Shown: one piece after another, positions 25,956-36,180 of the stretch
Layout: every line of letters begins with the position of its first letter
Numbering within the stretch: position 1 is the stretch's first letter
Assembly: GCA_023511875.1 (NCBI GenBank)
Contig: JAIMAQ010000015.1
Coordinates: 1 to 44,076 of the forward strand
DNA from: Thermoflavifilum sp.
Lineage (GTDB): Bacteria > Bacteroidota > Bacteroidia > Chitinophagales > Chitinophagaceae
Reading direction: 5' to 3'
Length of the DNA: 44,076 nucleotides
The notes under the pieces: generated by a model
What the model was told of the DNA's origin: nothing
Databases searched by the model: none
The model's input: the letters and a program-made list of their open reading frames with translations, nothing else
Program-made: the position numbers and the translations under genes

Positions 25956-28616
25956 TTATGGTGTCATAACATCTCGTACATTCCAGCCACTGACCGCTAT
26001 TTCAGGCTTTGCTCCACGCAAGTCTTTGGTATATATCCAACCCTCTATTATCCTTTTTTCCCCGGGCAACAAGGTGATATCATTATCCTTCCAAAACACA
26101 GGTGCAATCGATTCATGTGTAGTAGCATTTTGTATGTCTATATATGTCATGAAGGCAATCTGTGAAGTAGGATTATCAACCTGTACAAAAACATGCGTGG
26201 TATTTCCTCTCCTTTCCCAAATGGATCGTACCTTCAAGCTTACCCATGGCAAGTCTTGCAATGCTTTTAGGTTAGCGTATTGACTTTGAGGGGTCACATA
26301 CCAAGTAGATTTGGCTTCATCCAATAAGTCGGGCGTAGCAGATAGTGCATATACATTGTGGCTAATCTCCTCATGTTGGGCATTGTATACAGATAAAACC
26401 AACAAATAGGTTTGTGGCGTATGGGAAATGGTATCTAATACTTGTAAATGACGATTTTCTTGGGGGGATAAAGGTTTAAGAGAAACGGTGCGTCTATAAA
26501 ACGTTTTCCCTTTCAGGTCAACCATTTGAATATCGGCAACCAATGGGCTTGTTGGCCGAAGTGTGTTGTTGATCAAGTCTACATCTTTTCTGCCATAATT
26601 ATAGGCAATATGTACGGGCTCACAAGCTTTTTTCACTCCATAAAAAGCACTGGTGGGCATGAGGTAGTAGTCAAACAACTGCCACCAAAGCTTAGGCCAG
26701 GCAGCGTTGTACATCCATTGAATGATGCCAGTAGCCCGAAATCGATTGACCTCAAATGCTTCAAACATAGCCCTTTCGCCTTCATAACCTAAAAAATGCG
26801 CTTTGCGCAGATAATCGCGTAAATTCATCGGACTTCCCAGCCGTTGCTCCATAGCCCGATCAAAATATGTGAGGTTATAAAATTGACCGCGTGCCGAGTG
26901 ATACAACCAAGCCGTACCAATTGGCCAGAGCGAATCTGCCGGTATCATTTTCTTTAAGCTCGATAACATGGGAATTTCAGGACCCGGGCTGGTTTCTGTG
27001 TTGAATCCAAATGCGCCACCATGAGTAGAATCAACATACCAATAATCAGGAGGAACATAATCATATGGCCCGCGCATCTTCATACATGAAGGCCCAGTGA
27101 GTACACTGGTGTGCTCGGCCGCCGATTGTACATAAGGCCGTGTGGTATCGAAGCGATGCAAGATATCTAGATATTGTTGCTCCAGCGAAGGCCTTGGCCA
27201 TTTATCGCTCCCATATAGCCATAAGAAAATGCTCGGATGATGTCGCAACCATAGAACCTGATCGCGCCAAGAAGCCGCTGCAATTTGGTTTTGCTCGGGT
27301 GTAATGATGGCACTATATTGATCATCTGGGCTATGCATCAAATTTTTCCATTCCCACTGACAACTAAAACCAGCCATGATGAGAATACCTTTTTCATCAC
27401 AGAGATCGTAAATATGCTGATCATGCCCCCAAAAGCCTTCCATGCGAATAGCATTCAACCCAAGATGCACGGCATAGTCGATCTCGGCACGTTCATAGTC
27501 GGAATCAGCATTCAGCAACATCGGATCAGTCCAGCCTCCTCCTTTGATGAGAATGGGTTTACCATTCAATCGATACCCCCTAAAGCCTTGAACAGTGATA
27601 TAATCTGTAACACTCCTGATACCAAACCGAATCTGCACGCTATCACTCCAATAGCTTGTACCAGCTTCTGCCTTACATTTCAGGAGATAAAGATTGGGTT
27701 TACCCCAATCATGTGTCCACCATAGATGCGGATGTTTTATGCGCAGCGCTGGAAACGCTTCTGGAGTAAATTCCAATTCTTGACTTTGGTAGGGAGCAAG
27801 CGAAATGGTTTTCACGAGATGAATAGGCTTGCCACCCGTGAAATTAAAAGGAAAGATGGAGAGTTGTATGCGTGCCTGCTGAGGCTCATGACTGGTATTG
27901 GTAACCTGTACACTTGCGGTGAGCTGGGCTTCATCCCAACTTACCGTGTCGATCCAAGAAGAAACGAATGGCTGTGATAAACGGATGGGCCCCGTAATCT
28001 TCAGCCACACTGGCCTCCAGATGCCCATGTTGTGATCAGGTGGTTCTGGATTCCAATCTACGAATCCAATCGCCAAATCGCCAGCTCCAGGAGGAAATAC
28101 TTGCACAGCAAGGATGTTTTTTCCGGGTCGTACAGAAGCGCGCACATCAAATGTCCAAGTTCGAAAACTCCCTTTCAGCGTATCTGCTGAAGCAATCAAC
28201 TGGCCATTTAGCCAAATATTGGCCCGATAATTTATCCCCTCAAAAATCAACTGTACGGCCTGCTGAGGGGAAAGAGCAGGTACTTGAAAACTGGTGCGAT
28301 ACCACCAAGGCACTTGAAATAGGGAATCTGGAATCTTAGCCAGATTCCGACCCCAAAAGATATGCCGATATACCCCATCGTCGACGAGTGTGGCTAGCAC
28401 CGTATGAGGCACAGTGGTTACGTACCATTGTCGCAGGTTAACATGGTTATTGGGTGAAGAAATTCGGGCTCCATCATTGCCTACCACAGCAGAAGATTGT
28501 ACATACCAGGGCGTTTGTAAAGGCCGATTGCCGATTATTTGTGCACGTACTCCACTGAAAATGCTGCCAAGTGCCACAACAGCTAACAAACATTTGGCAA
28601 ATGAAATGACTTTCAT
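25956..28616 (-). CDS. Secreted glycoside hydrolase family 2, exo-beta-glucosaminidase-like
   Basis: 886 aa with a signal peptide ending near GVRAQ (about residue 26). It has a jelly-roll sugar-binding domain (VQLIFEGINYRANIWLNGQLI), an immunoglobulin-like domain and a TIM-barrel (GLNAIRMEGFWGHD). The general acid position has GSD (Asp471, in FLWLYGSDKWP) instead of the usual NE, and the probable nucleophile is Glu541 (FNTETSPGPEIP). This Asp/Glu pattern is that of exo-beta-D-glucosaminidases and related GH2 enzymes, not of beta-galactosidases. The exact glycan is unknown. Located at the head of a two-gene unit with the MFS permease, divergent from the GntR regulator. Confidence 0.88.
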   Translation of the reverse strand: MKVISFAKCLLAVVALGSIFSGVRAQIIGNRPLQTPWYVQSSAVVGNDGARISSPNNHVNLRQWYVTTVPHTVLATLVDDGVYRHIFWGRNLAKIPDSLFQVPWWYRTSFQVPALSPQQAVQLIFEGINYRANIWLNGQLIASADTLKGSFRTWTFDVRASVRPGKNILAVQVFPPGAGDLAIGFVDWNPEPPDHNMGIWRPVWLKITGPIRLSQPFVSSWIDTVSWDEAQLTASVQVTNTSHEPQQARIQLSIFPFNFTGGKPIHLVKTISLAPYQSQELEFTPEAFPALRIKHPHLWWTHDWGKPNLYLLKCKAEAGTSYWSDSVQIRFGIRSVTDYITVQGFRGYRLNGKPILIKGGGWTDPMLLNADSDYERAEIDYAVHLGLNAIRMEGFWGHDQHIYDLCDEKGILIMAGFSCQWEWKNLMHSPDDQYSAIITPEQNQIAAASWRDQVLWLRHHPSIFLWLYGSDKWPRPSLEQQYLDILHRFDTTRPYVQSAAEHTSVLTGPSCMKMRGPYDYVPPDYWYVDSTHGGAFGFNTETSPGPEIPMLSSLKKMIPADSLWPIGTAWLYHSARGQFYNLTYFDRAMEQRLGSPMNLRDYLRKAHFLGYEGERAMFEAFEVNRFRATGIIQWMYNAAWPKLWWQLFDYYLMPTSAFYGVKKACEPVHIAYNYGRKDVDLINNTLRPTSPLVADIQMVDLKGKTFYRRTVSLKPLSPQENRHLQVLDTISHTPQTYLLVLSVYNAQHEEISHNVYALSATPDLLDEAKSTWYVTPQSQYANLKALQDLPWVSLKVRSIWERRGNTTHVFVQVDNPTSQIAFMTYIDIQNATTHESIAPVFWKDNDITLLPGEKRIIEGWIYTKDLRGAKPEIAVSGWNVRDVMTP

Positions 28617-28833
28617 GGCTTAATGGATAATGGATTGTTGCAGAAAAATACAATTTTATCTATTTAATTGGAGGTAAAAAAGAATAGCTCAACTGAAAAT
28701 AAATGATGTTCACCTTCGCTGATGGAGAATACTATGTGTGAATTTTCGTCTTGTAAATAATTTTTTGTAATATTAGGCCATTAATTGACGACCTGCTACC
28801 AAATGGTTTATTCCCCTGTGGGGTACTCAACAG
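28617..28833. promoter_or_regulatory. Divergent control region between GH2 and GntR genes
   Basis: The 217-base gap contains two short palindromes close to the regulator start: ACCAAATGGT (28798-28807) and CCCCTGTGGGG (28813-28823). Either could be an operator for the adjacent GntR protein, but no matching site was found before the rhamnose genes (34741-34836). No exact TAnnTTTG element is present. Assignment is tentative. Confidence 0.3.
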
Positions 28834-29862
28834 ATGATGCACATGGAAACTCCTTTTTTGATTGAATTTGAGGATGCCAATCCCAAATACTTACAGATTG
28901 TGGATGCCGTAATCGATGCCATCCGCACCCGAAAGCTCACGCGTGGTCAACGAGTACCTTCTATCAACGAGCTCAGTGAGGAATTCTTATTATCGCGCGA
29001 TACGGTAGAAAAAGCTTACCGAGAGCTACGCCGAAGGGGCATTATTACTTCGGTTAAAGGCAAAGGATATTTCATTCATCGTACGGATATTCAAGCCTCT
29101 CTGCGTATCATGTTGGTGTTTAATAAGATTAGCAATTACAAAAAACAAATCTACAATAGCTTTGTACGCACCTTGGGAAATGATGCTAAAGTAGATCTAT
29201 ATATCCATCACTTCAATGCCCATATCTTCAAAACACTTATCGACAATGCATTAGGATTATACGATTATTATGTGATCATGCCTCATTTCTACGAAGAAAC
29301 AGAGCTCGTGTTGGAAACCATTCAACAAATTCCTTCTGAGAAATTAATTCTACTCGACCGCAATCTCCCTCAACTCAAACAGATATACGGAGCCGTATAT
29401 CAAGATTTTGAAATGGACATCTGCAATGCTTTATATGAGGCTGAAGATATGTTGCGGCGCTATCAAGAATTGATTTTGGTTTTTCCAGAAATCATTCCGT
29501 ATCCACCAGAAATTGTGAGGGGATTCAAGCGATTTTGTTTAGAAACCAATACCGAATTTGATATTATTCGCGAGATCTCTAGTTCTACGCCTATTCAAAA
29601 GGGTGAAGTATATGTGGTGATCGAAGAAACAGATTTGGTGAATTTAATCAAACAATGTAGATCTAAAAACTTACGCGTAGGAAAAGACATTGGAATTATT
29701 TCATACAATGAAACACCATTAAAGGAAATACTCTTAGATGGAATTACCGTAATTACGACGAATCATGAAGAAATGGGAAAATTGGCTGCCGAATTAATCT
29801 TGGAAAAGAAAAGTGAGCATATCAAAAATGAATTTCATTTGATTCGCAGGCATTCATTATAA
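28834..29862 (+). CDS. GntR-family regulator with sugar-binding-type effector domain
   Basis: 342 aa. Residues about 10-80 are a GntR winged helix (YLQIVDAVIDAIRTRKLTRGQ, VPSINELSEEFLLSRDTVEKAY, RGIITSVKGKGYFI). The rest resembles a periplasmic-binding-protein (LacI/GalR-like) domain (LRIMLVFNKISNYKKQIYNSF, VGKDIGIISYNETPLKEIL). Bacteroidota use such GntR hybrids to control sugar operons including rhamnose. It is convergent with rhaB (5-base gap) and divergent from the GH2 gene, so it is the probable local regulator. ATG 28843 (METPFL) is an alternative start. Confidence 0.88.
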   Translation: MMHMETPFLIEFEDANPKYLQIVDAVIDAIRTRKLTRGQRVPSINELSEEFLLSRDTVEKAYRELRRRGIITSVKGKGYFIHRTDIQASLRIMLVFNKISNYKKQIYNSFVRTLGNDAKVDLYIHHFNAHIFKTLIDNALGLYDYYVIMPHFYEETELVLETIQQIPSEKLILLDRNLPQLKQIYGAVYQDFEMDICNALYEAEDMLRRYQELILVFPEIIPYPPEIVRGFKRFCLETNTEFDIIREISSSTPIQKGEVYVVIEETDLVNLIKQCRSKNLRVGKDIGIISYNETPLKEILLDGITVITTNHEEMGKLAAELILEKKSEHIKNEFHLIRRHSL

Positions 29863-29867
29863 CTTCG

Positions 29868-31232
29868 CTATCTTTCTTCACTCAGGTAACGGTTTAACGC
29901 AAGAGATATTTCTCGATGCAATGGCTCTACTACATGACAAGCCGCTCCCAAAGCACTTCCATCGGGGATATCCGTGGCGATGAAAGATGTATGGGGTAAA
30001 TGAATTTGTAATAATTTCATAAACACTTTGTTTTTGGCAAAGCCACCATCGACATACACTTTGGGAAGATGTGTAGCCTGCTCTGCCGCCAATCGTAAAG
30101 CATTTACTTGCTCTTTTACTAAGCTAGATAATGCAGCTATGTATGCCATTCCTGCCTGCGTAAATGCAGATAATGATTCGGGCTGCTTCACAAAATCAAC
30201 TTTGGTTAATTGCTGATCTTGCAAAAGTCGAGGATGCTTTTGCATAAGGTCTTCACTTTGCTGAAAAATTTCTTGAACGGTAACCTGAAAATGCGTACTT
30301 ATTTTTTCTATTTGTTGGTCATGAAAATAGCCTAAAAAATAACGAGAAGCTTTTACTTTCAATGGTTCATCATCGGTGGGGGGAAGCAAATACAGCAAAC
30401 AATCGCGTTGTAATTCCTCAGGCGTAAGAAGTTGGCGGGCAAATGGATTCAGGGTAATGCCCCAGGTGCCTGTAGATAGCAATAAAAAAGGCTGCGTATC
30501 CATGCGCATATACGCCAGCAGTGCAGCTGAACTATCGTGCAAGCCAGTACCAACAGGAATCATACCTTGTCGATATCGGGTAAATCCATTCCATCTCGAC
30601 GCCGTAATCGGTGGAAGCAATCGTTCCAATCCTTCAGCTTTTATCCAATGATGATAATCTTTTCGCTCATAATCCCACATCATCGTATGACAACCAATGC
30701 TGGTAAATTGGCTACACATTCGACCCGTAAACACATACGAACAATATTCTGGTAGATGTAGGCTAAAACTTATTTGCTGAAATATAGCTGGACGCGCATA
30801 TTTTAACCAATATAATTGAAGGCCACTATTCAACATACCTAAAAAAGGTGAAGCCGTACTCAAACACAGCTCATCTTCAGGGCCATAGGTTTGAAAAAAA
30901 CGTCGTTTGATTTCTTCTGGGAAAGGTTTCACATAAGCATACAATGGGCTAATCACTTTTCCTTTTGCATTGAGATGAACGAGCCCAGCTCCATGTGCCG
31001 AAAAATTTAGTGCTTGAATTTCCCATTCTGGCTGGGTTTCTACTTGTTGCCATGTTTGCTTCATCCAATGCACAATGGCTTGAATATCTTCACAAGGCTC
31101 ACCATCTTCATCTGTGATATCTGGAATAATGCTGCTGGTTTGGAATAATAAGTGTAAAGAAAGGTCAAACAACAGAAATTTTTTATTGGTACGACCGATA
31201 TCAAAAACAGCAACACAAGGTATTTTAGGCAT
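29868..31232 (-). CDS. rhaB: L-rhamnulokinase (FGGY family)
   Basis: Phosphorylates L-rhamnulose to rhamnulose 1-phosphate. 454 aa. The FGGY fold is seen in VAVFDIGRTNKKFLLFD at the start, LLLSTGTWGITLNPF in the middle and VYVDGGFAKNKVFMKLLQ near the C terminus. Assignment to rhamnulose rather than another ketose rests mainly on operon context with rhaI and the aldolase gene. It lies 53 bases after rhaI on the minus strand and is the last gene of that unit. Confidence 0.88.
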   Translation of the reverse strand: MPKIPCVAVFDIGRTNKKFLLFDLSLHLLFQTSSIIPDITDEDGEPCEDIQAIVHWMKQTWQQVETQPEWEIQALNFSAHGAGLVHLNAKGKVISPLYAYVKPFPEEIKRRFFQTYGPEDELCLSTASPFLGMLNSGLQLYWLKYARPAIFQQISFSLHLPEYCSYVFTGRMCSQFTSIGCHTMMWDYERKDYHHWIKAEGLERLLPPITASRWNGFTRYRQGMIPVGTGLHDSSAALLAYMRMDTQPFLLLSTGTWGITLNPFARQLLTPEELQRDCLLYLLPPTDDEPLKVKASRYFLGYFHDQQIEKISTHFQVTVQEIFQQSEDLMQKHPRLLQDQQLTKVDFVKQPESLSAFTQAGMAYIAALSSLVKEQVNALRLAAEQATHLPKVYVDGGFAKNKVFMKLLQIHLPHTSFIATDIPDGSALGAACHVVEPLHREISLALNRYLSEER

Positions 31233-31285
31233 AGTGATTCACGATTAACAATGAGAGCAGTCAATAATGCAACACGTGTCAATCC

Positions 31286-32572
31286 TTATAATCCTGTAGC
31301 CACGGCTTTACGGCCACGCTGTTGAATAAGATGATGGCGTATTTGCAATTGTCGATAAGCCTGTAGCGGATAAAGTGCTCCCCCTGCCTGCAGGCGTGCT
31401 TCGGCCAATAAGGAACGTAAGTCTGTACGAAAGGCTTGCTGCATGAGTTCTTGGCACCAAGCTACATCATTTTGCTGTTGTGCCTCTAACAGCGCTTGTC
31501 GATTCACAATAAGTGCTTGCGCAAAAGCCAGTTGAATGGCTTCGACCGATTGTAATAAATCTTCTAATGGATCCTTTACATTATGGCTAGCATCAATCAT
31601 CCAAGCCAGTGTATTCACCGGGCGTTGTCGAGCAGCAAGTCCGCCTACCAGTTCGTGAAAAATGAGAAACAGTTGATAAGGTTTGATGGAACCCACAGTG
31701 AGATCGTCGTCGCCATATTTAGAATCGTTAAAATGAAATCCTCCTAGCATATCTTCCATCATCAAGGTAGCCACGATCTGTTCGATATTGGTATTGGGCA
31801 GATGATGCCCCAGATCTACCAATACAAAGGCTTGTTTGCCGAGCTTTTGACAAAGCAAATAAGCCGTACCCCAATCTTGAATTACAGTAGCATAAAAATT
31901 TGGCTCATACGGTTTGTATTCTATCAACATTGTCCAATCGGCTGGCAGGGCTGCATAAATCTCTTGTAATGAAGATAGCGTGTGCTGAAAAGCCTGTTGA
32001 AAATTTCTTTGTCCGGGGAAATTACTTCCATCGGCCAGCCAGATAGATAAACATTTCGAGCCTAAGGCTTCTCCATAATGAATCACTTCGATATTGTGCT
32101 CAATAGCGCGGCGCCGCACTGCTGCATCGGTATGGCATAAGGAGCCAAATTTGTATGAGTATGGTTGATTGGGTTGATCTTGAAAGGTATTTGAGTTAAC
32201 GGCATCAAAGCGCAATCCCAATTCAGATGCTAATGCCTGGATATGAGCAGCATCTTCGGGAATATCCCAGGGAATATGCAGAGAGATGGCTCCACTAGCC
32301 CGATTCAAGGCATGCAGTAGTCCCACGTCTTCCACTTTTTCTGCTAAATTGCGCGGTTCTCCACCAATAGGGAAGCGGCCAAAGCGAGTACCGCCTGTGC
32401 CCAATGCCCAGCTGGGAATAGCTATTTGCAACTGGTGTAAAGAGTGGATAAGCGATTGCGGGTCTATTCCTGCTTCTTGCAATTGTTCGCTGAGCCGAGC
32501 AAAGGCTCGCCGATGAGCATTGAGATGCAGCTCATTGATGGTCTGAAGGTCTTGTGTTTTGATTCTCATCAT
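31286..32572 (-). CDS. rhaI: L-rhamnose isomerase (RhaI type)
   Basis: Interconverts L-rhamnose and L-rhamnulose. 428 aa, a TIM-barrel metal-dependent isomerase of the RhaI group rather than E. coli RhaA. Likely metal ligands are the Glu of MLIEYKPYEP, the Asp and His of VLVDLGHHLPN and the His/Asp of GGFHFNDSKYGDDDL. The N-terminal PSWALGTGGTRFGRFP is typical. It follows rhaEW by 35 bases and precedes rhaB by 53 bases. Confidence 0.92.
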   Translation of the reverse strand: MMRIKTQDLQTINELHLNAHRRAFARLSEQLQEAGIDPQSLIHSLHQLQIAIPSWALGTGGTRFGRFPIGGEPRNLAEKVEDVGLLHALNRASGAISLHIPWDIPEDAAHIQALASELGLRFDAVNSNTFQDQPNQPYSYKFGSLCHTDAAVRRRAIEHNIEVIHYGEALGSKCLSIWLADGSNFPGQRNFQQAFQHTLSSLQEIYAALPADWTMLIEYKPYEPNFYATVIQDWGTAYLLCQKLGKQAFVLVDLGHHLPNTNIEQIVATLMMEDMLGGFHFNDSKYGDDDLTVGSIKPYQLFLIFHELVGGLAARQRPVNTLAWMIDASHNVKDPLEDLLQSVEAIQLAFAQALIVNRQALLEAQQQNDVAWCQELMQQAFRTDLRSLLAEARLQAGGALYPLQAYRQLQIRHHLIQQRGRKAVATGL

Positions 32573-32607
32573 TCAGGATTAAAGTCAGGTAAACTTGATC
32601 AAATCAA

Positions 32608-34740
32608 TTATCTCACAAAAGCGGCAGCAATGCCGCCATCCACATTCAATACGTTGCCGGTACTCTTAGAGAGAAGCCCGCCCACAAAAGCAAAGACGGC
32701 ATTAGCAATATCTTCCGTATGAATCTCTTCATTCAACAAAGTGCGGCGTGCATAAAAAGCAGGCAATTCATCTACACTCACTCCGTATGCCTTCGCCCTA
32801 CCTTCGGCCCAACCACTTTCCCAGATTTTGCTGCCTCGGATCACGGCGTCGGGATTTACCACATTTACCCGAATTTTATCTTTTCCTAACTCAGCTGCCA
32901 ATAATCTCGACATATGCAGTTGAGCTGCTTTGGCCGATCCATAAGCAACATTATCGGGCCCAGCTACTAAAGCGTTTTTGCTGACGATATTCACGATATC
33001 ACATCCCTGAATATAGGGCAATTGTCTGCGCATGTACATGACGGCTTCGCGAGTCATCAAAAATTGTCCTTTCACCAATACATCTTGCAACACATTCCAA
33101 TCGTCTAAAGAGGTATCTACCAGGCTTTTAGAAATCGATAATCCAGCGCTGTTGATCAAGATATCGATACCGCCAAATTCCAGCATCACTTGCCGAAAGG
33201 CCTGTTCCACCTGTTGAGTATCGCGCACATCGGCACATACGGCTGCACAGTTGTCGCGGCCAAACTGTTGTTTCATTTCTTTAAGCGTTTGCTGGAGAGC
33301 TTGTTCATCGATATCGGAAATCACCACACATGCTCCAGCAGCAACTAGTTTCTCCGCTATGGCTCTTCCTATTCCACCAGACCCTCCTGTGATCAAGGCG
33401 ATCTTTCTGGAGAGAGGTCGTTCGGGAGGCAATCGCTTGAGTTTAGCTTCTTCCAATTGCCAATATTCAATCCGAAAGGCTTCGGATTCAGGCAGAGACA
33501 CGTAGCTCGAAATGGCTTCGGCTCCTTTCATCACTTGAATGGCATTGATATAAAACTCAGCCGAGACCCTTGCTGTTTGTTTGTCTTTTGCAAAAGAAAA
33601 CATTCCGACGCCTGGCCATAGCAAGATGACTGGATTAGGATCGCGCATGGGCGGACTATCTGGGAGTTTATTGTGCTCGTAATAAGACTTGTACGATTGC
33701 CGATACGCTTCAAACTGTGCACTGAGTTGATTTTGAATAGCTTCATCGCTGAGCTGCAGTACATCTCCTTCCAATCGTAAGATCAACGGCCTGATTTTGG
33801 TGCGCAGAAAATGATCAGGGCAGCTTGTGCCCATAGGGGCTAATTTTTCCAGGTCTTCACTGTTTACAAATTCCAGCACCCGTTCATCGTCGGTGAAATG
33901 ACCAATCATGCGTTGATAAGAAGAAGCCTGAGCTCGCAAAAAAGGCATGATTCGGGCGGCTTTTATTTTCCGTTGTTCAGGCTCTAGAGCCTGCACGCGA
34001 ATACCTCCAAATACTGGACGTTTTTTGCCGTAATGTTTTTCCAAAAATGCAGCTGCTTTCTCAATCAGCGTCAGGGTATTCACATAGCTCTCATATGCCG
34101 TTTCTCCCCAGCTAAACAAACCATGTCCACCTAAGATAATCCCTTTGATATGGGGATTTGCTCGATACACTTGTTCCATCTTCAATCCCAAATCAAATCC
34201 CGGCCGTTGCCAGTCGACCCAGGCCAGCTCATCGCCATAAACTTCTTGCATAATGGCCTTTCCATCTGTTGAAGCAGCTATGGCAATGACGGCATCGGGA
34301 TGCAAATGATCTACATGCTTATGTGGCAAAAAGGCATGTAAAGGCGTATCGATAGAAGGAGCCTGAGAATGGGGATCATAGAGGCAATGGGTAAATAATG
34401 GCACCATCTCATCTTCAAATTCCAAACCGCGATATCTTTTCTTTAAAGCTTCTAATCGATGTAAATTCAGAGCTGCCAGTCCTTTCCGTGTTAATGAACC
34501 TAGATCACCCCCCGAACCTTTCACCCAGAGTACGGGCACTTGCTCGCCCGTGACAAGATCGGGCTCCGAAGTCTTGCAACTGGTATTTCCACCTGCATAA
34601 TTGGTCAGGCGCAAATCGGCACCTAATAAATTGGATCGATAAATGAGCAATGCCACTTCATCTCCCGACAGTGAGGCCGCATATTGCTCATCCCATAAGT
34701 AATTGACATGTTGAAAGCTGTCTTTCAATACTTTTTCCAT
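32608..34740 (-). CDS. rhaEW: Bifunctional rhamnulose-1-phosphate aldolase / L-lactaldehyde dehydrogenase
   Basis: 710-aa fusion. Residues about 1-430 are a class II aldolase domain (KTSEPDLVT, HKHVDHLHPDAV, GGHGLFSWG); residues about 445-710 are a short-chain dehydrogenase (ALITGGSGGIGRAIAEKL, catalytic Tyr and Lys in VAYGSAKAA). The aldolase yields dihydroxyacetone phosphate and L-lactaldehyde, and the dehydrogenase half oxidises the lactaldehyde. This fused form is known from comparative studies of rhamnose pathways. It is the first gene of the rhaEW-rhaI-rhaB unit; its promoter must lie in 34741-34836, where no exact consensus was found. Confidence 0.93.
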   Translation of the reverse strand: MEKVLKDSFQHVNYLWDEQYAASLSGDEVALLIYRSNLLGADLRLTNYAGGNTSCKTSEPDLVTGEQVPVLWVKGSGGDLGSLTRKGLAALNLHRLEALKKRYRGLEFEDEMVPLFTHCLYDPHSQAPSIDTPLHAFLPHKHVDHLHPDAVIAIAASTDGKAIMQEVYGDELAWVDWQRPGFDLGLKMEQVYRANPHIKGIILGGHGLFSWGETAYESYVNTLTLIEKAAAFLEKHYGKKRPVFGGIRVQALEPEQRKIKAARIMPFLRAQASSYQRMIGHFTDDERVLEFVNSEDLEKLAPMGTSCPDHFLRTKIRPLILRLEGDVLQLSDEAIQNQLSAQFEAYRQSYKSYYEHNKLPDSPPMRDPNPVILLWPGVGMFSFAKDKQTARVSAEFYINAIQVMKGAEAISSYVSLPESEAFRIEYWQLEEAKLKRLPPERPLSRKIALITGGSGGIGRAIAEKLVAAGACVVISDIDEQALQQTLKEMKQQFGRDNCAAVCADVRDTQQVEQAFRQVMLEFGGIDILINSAGLSISKSLVDTSLDDWNVLQDVLVKGQFLMTREAVMYMRRQLPYIQGCDIVNIVSKNALVAGPDNVAYGSAKAAQLHMSRLLAAELGKDKIRVNVVNPDAVIRGSKIWESGWAEGRAKAYGVSVDELPAFYARRTLLNEEIHTEDIANAVFAFVGGLLSKSTGNVLNVDGGIAAAFVR

Positions 34741-34836
34741 GCGCTATTCAGACATTTACAAAGTGATCAAATACAATAAATGCACTTCAGATGGATGTTT
34801 TGAAAATTCGCTGGAAAATTAGGGAGATTCTTGGGC

Positions 34837-36180
34837 TCAACTATCCTGTGGTGTCCTACCCTTTTCCAGGAGCTCTAGTATTCCCTGTCGTTGCAAGATT
34901 AGCCTGCCCAGCCGTACTTCTGAGATGCCTGGTTTCATCTGGTAACTAAACACAGGTTGCTGATCCTGAACGGCTGCTTCAAAATAATAAAAACGAATAG
35001 CTGTTGAGGGTTGCAAAGCATGCGCCAATTCGGTGAGATGAGAAGCCAGCACGATATAGGAATTCCGATAGGGTAAAAGTTTTTCGATCACAGCAAGCGA
35101 GCAATCATAAGCATCTTGTACATTGGTGCCACGAAACATTTCATCGATCATGATGAACAACCGTTTTCCAGCCTGCAAATGACTGGCCAGTTCTTGTATG
35201 CGCCTTACCTCATTGAAAAAATAACTATATCCCTTTTCTACCTGATCGGTGATGTAAATATCGGTAAATATCCCATCAAAAACGGGTATGGTAGCCGATG
35301 ACGCAGGTACCCCCATGCCCAAATGGGCTAAATACACGGCTATGCCACAGGCTTTTAAGAAAGTAGATTTACCAGCCATATTCGGGCCGGTCAGAAAAAT
35401 AAATGCCTTAGTAGCATCAAAATATACATCATTGCGCACGGCATGAGGCAAAAACAAATGATATAATCCTTTTATGTCTAATGGTCCACCAGGCTGGTTA
35501 ATCTCGGGCATTACCAAATGATAAGTGGCTGTAGCCTGGGCAAAGGCAAACAAGGCATCGAGTTCATAAAAGGCGTTCAATATCGATTCAAATGCGGATC
35601 GATGATCGGCTCGAATAAAATGATCGAGATAAAAAATCTCATGAGGCTTTATAGGAAAGCTTGTGGCCGCATGAAGCCGCCTGCGGGTATCTTCAGCGAA
35701 TATGGCTTCAATAACTCTTTTTAATTCGGTAAACACAGCTGCCGGTGACTCGCGTGCATACAGGTGTACAAATTCATATAATTGTTGAATGAACCGAGCA
35801 AGTCGATAGATGCTGTTGGAAATAAAATCATAATCAGGCCCATAGCGCAAGCGATATAGCCAAATACGAAGGGAAAATGAAGAAGCAATATCACCATCCA
35901 ATGGCATAATGTTGCTATGAAAATATTCTTCTAAGTATTTGATCTCTTGCGCATGAAAGGTGTTGCGCCATAAATCAATATGATCTTTGAGAAATTTAAC
36001 GGTTTGCTGGGCTTCTACAAGTTGTGTATATTCGGTAATGGGGTGCAACATTCTTCTCTGTAGGGCTTCTTTGCCACCAGTCGTAAGCGTAAAGTCTTGA
36101 ACAAAGCCATATACTGAATGGTGATCAGGATCTCGAGAAAAAATGTCTAAATCATATAATGTTTGCATATCCATGATCAT
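34837..36180 (-). CDS. MutS-like ATPase lacking the mismatch-recognition domain
   Basis: 447 aa, about half the length of MutS. It keeps a helical lever/clamp-like region (residues about 20-240) and the ATPase domain: Walker A GPNMAGKSTF, a DQVEKGYSYFFNEVRRI segment, Walker B LFIMIDEMFRGTN and ASHLTEL. The N-terminal domains that bind mismatches are absent, so a role in mismatch repair is doubtful. Bacteroidota carry several such short MutS paralogues of unknown function. Its ATG overlaps the stop of the dynamin-like gene (ATGA), implying translational coupling. Confidence 0.88.
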   Translation of the reverse strand: MIMDMQTLYDLDIFSRDPDHHSVYGFVQDFTLTTGGKEALQRRMLHPITEYTQLVEAQQTVKFLKDHIDLWRNTFHAQEIKYLEEYFHSNIMPLDGDIASSFSLRIWLYRLRYGPDYDFISNSIYRLARFIQQLYEFVHLYARESPAAVFTELKRVIEAIFAEDTRRRLHAATSFPIKPHEIFYLDHFIRADHRSAFESILNAFYELDALFAFAQATATYHLVMPEINQPGGPLDIKGLYHLFLPHAVRNDVYFDATKAFIFLTGPNMAGKSTFLKACGIAVYLAHLGMGVPASSATIPVFDGIFTDIYITDQVEKGYSYFFNEVRRIQELASHLQAGKRLFIMIDEMFRGTNVQDAYDCSLAVIEKLLPYRNSYIVLASHLTELAHALQPSTAIRFYYFEAAVQDQQPVFSYQMKPGISEVRLGRLILQRQGILELLEKGRTPQDS

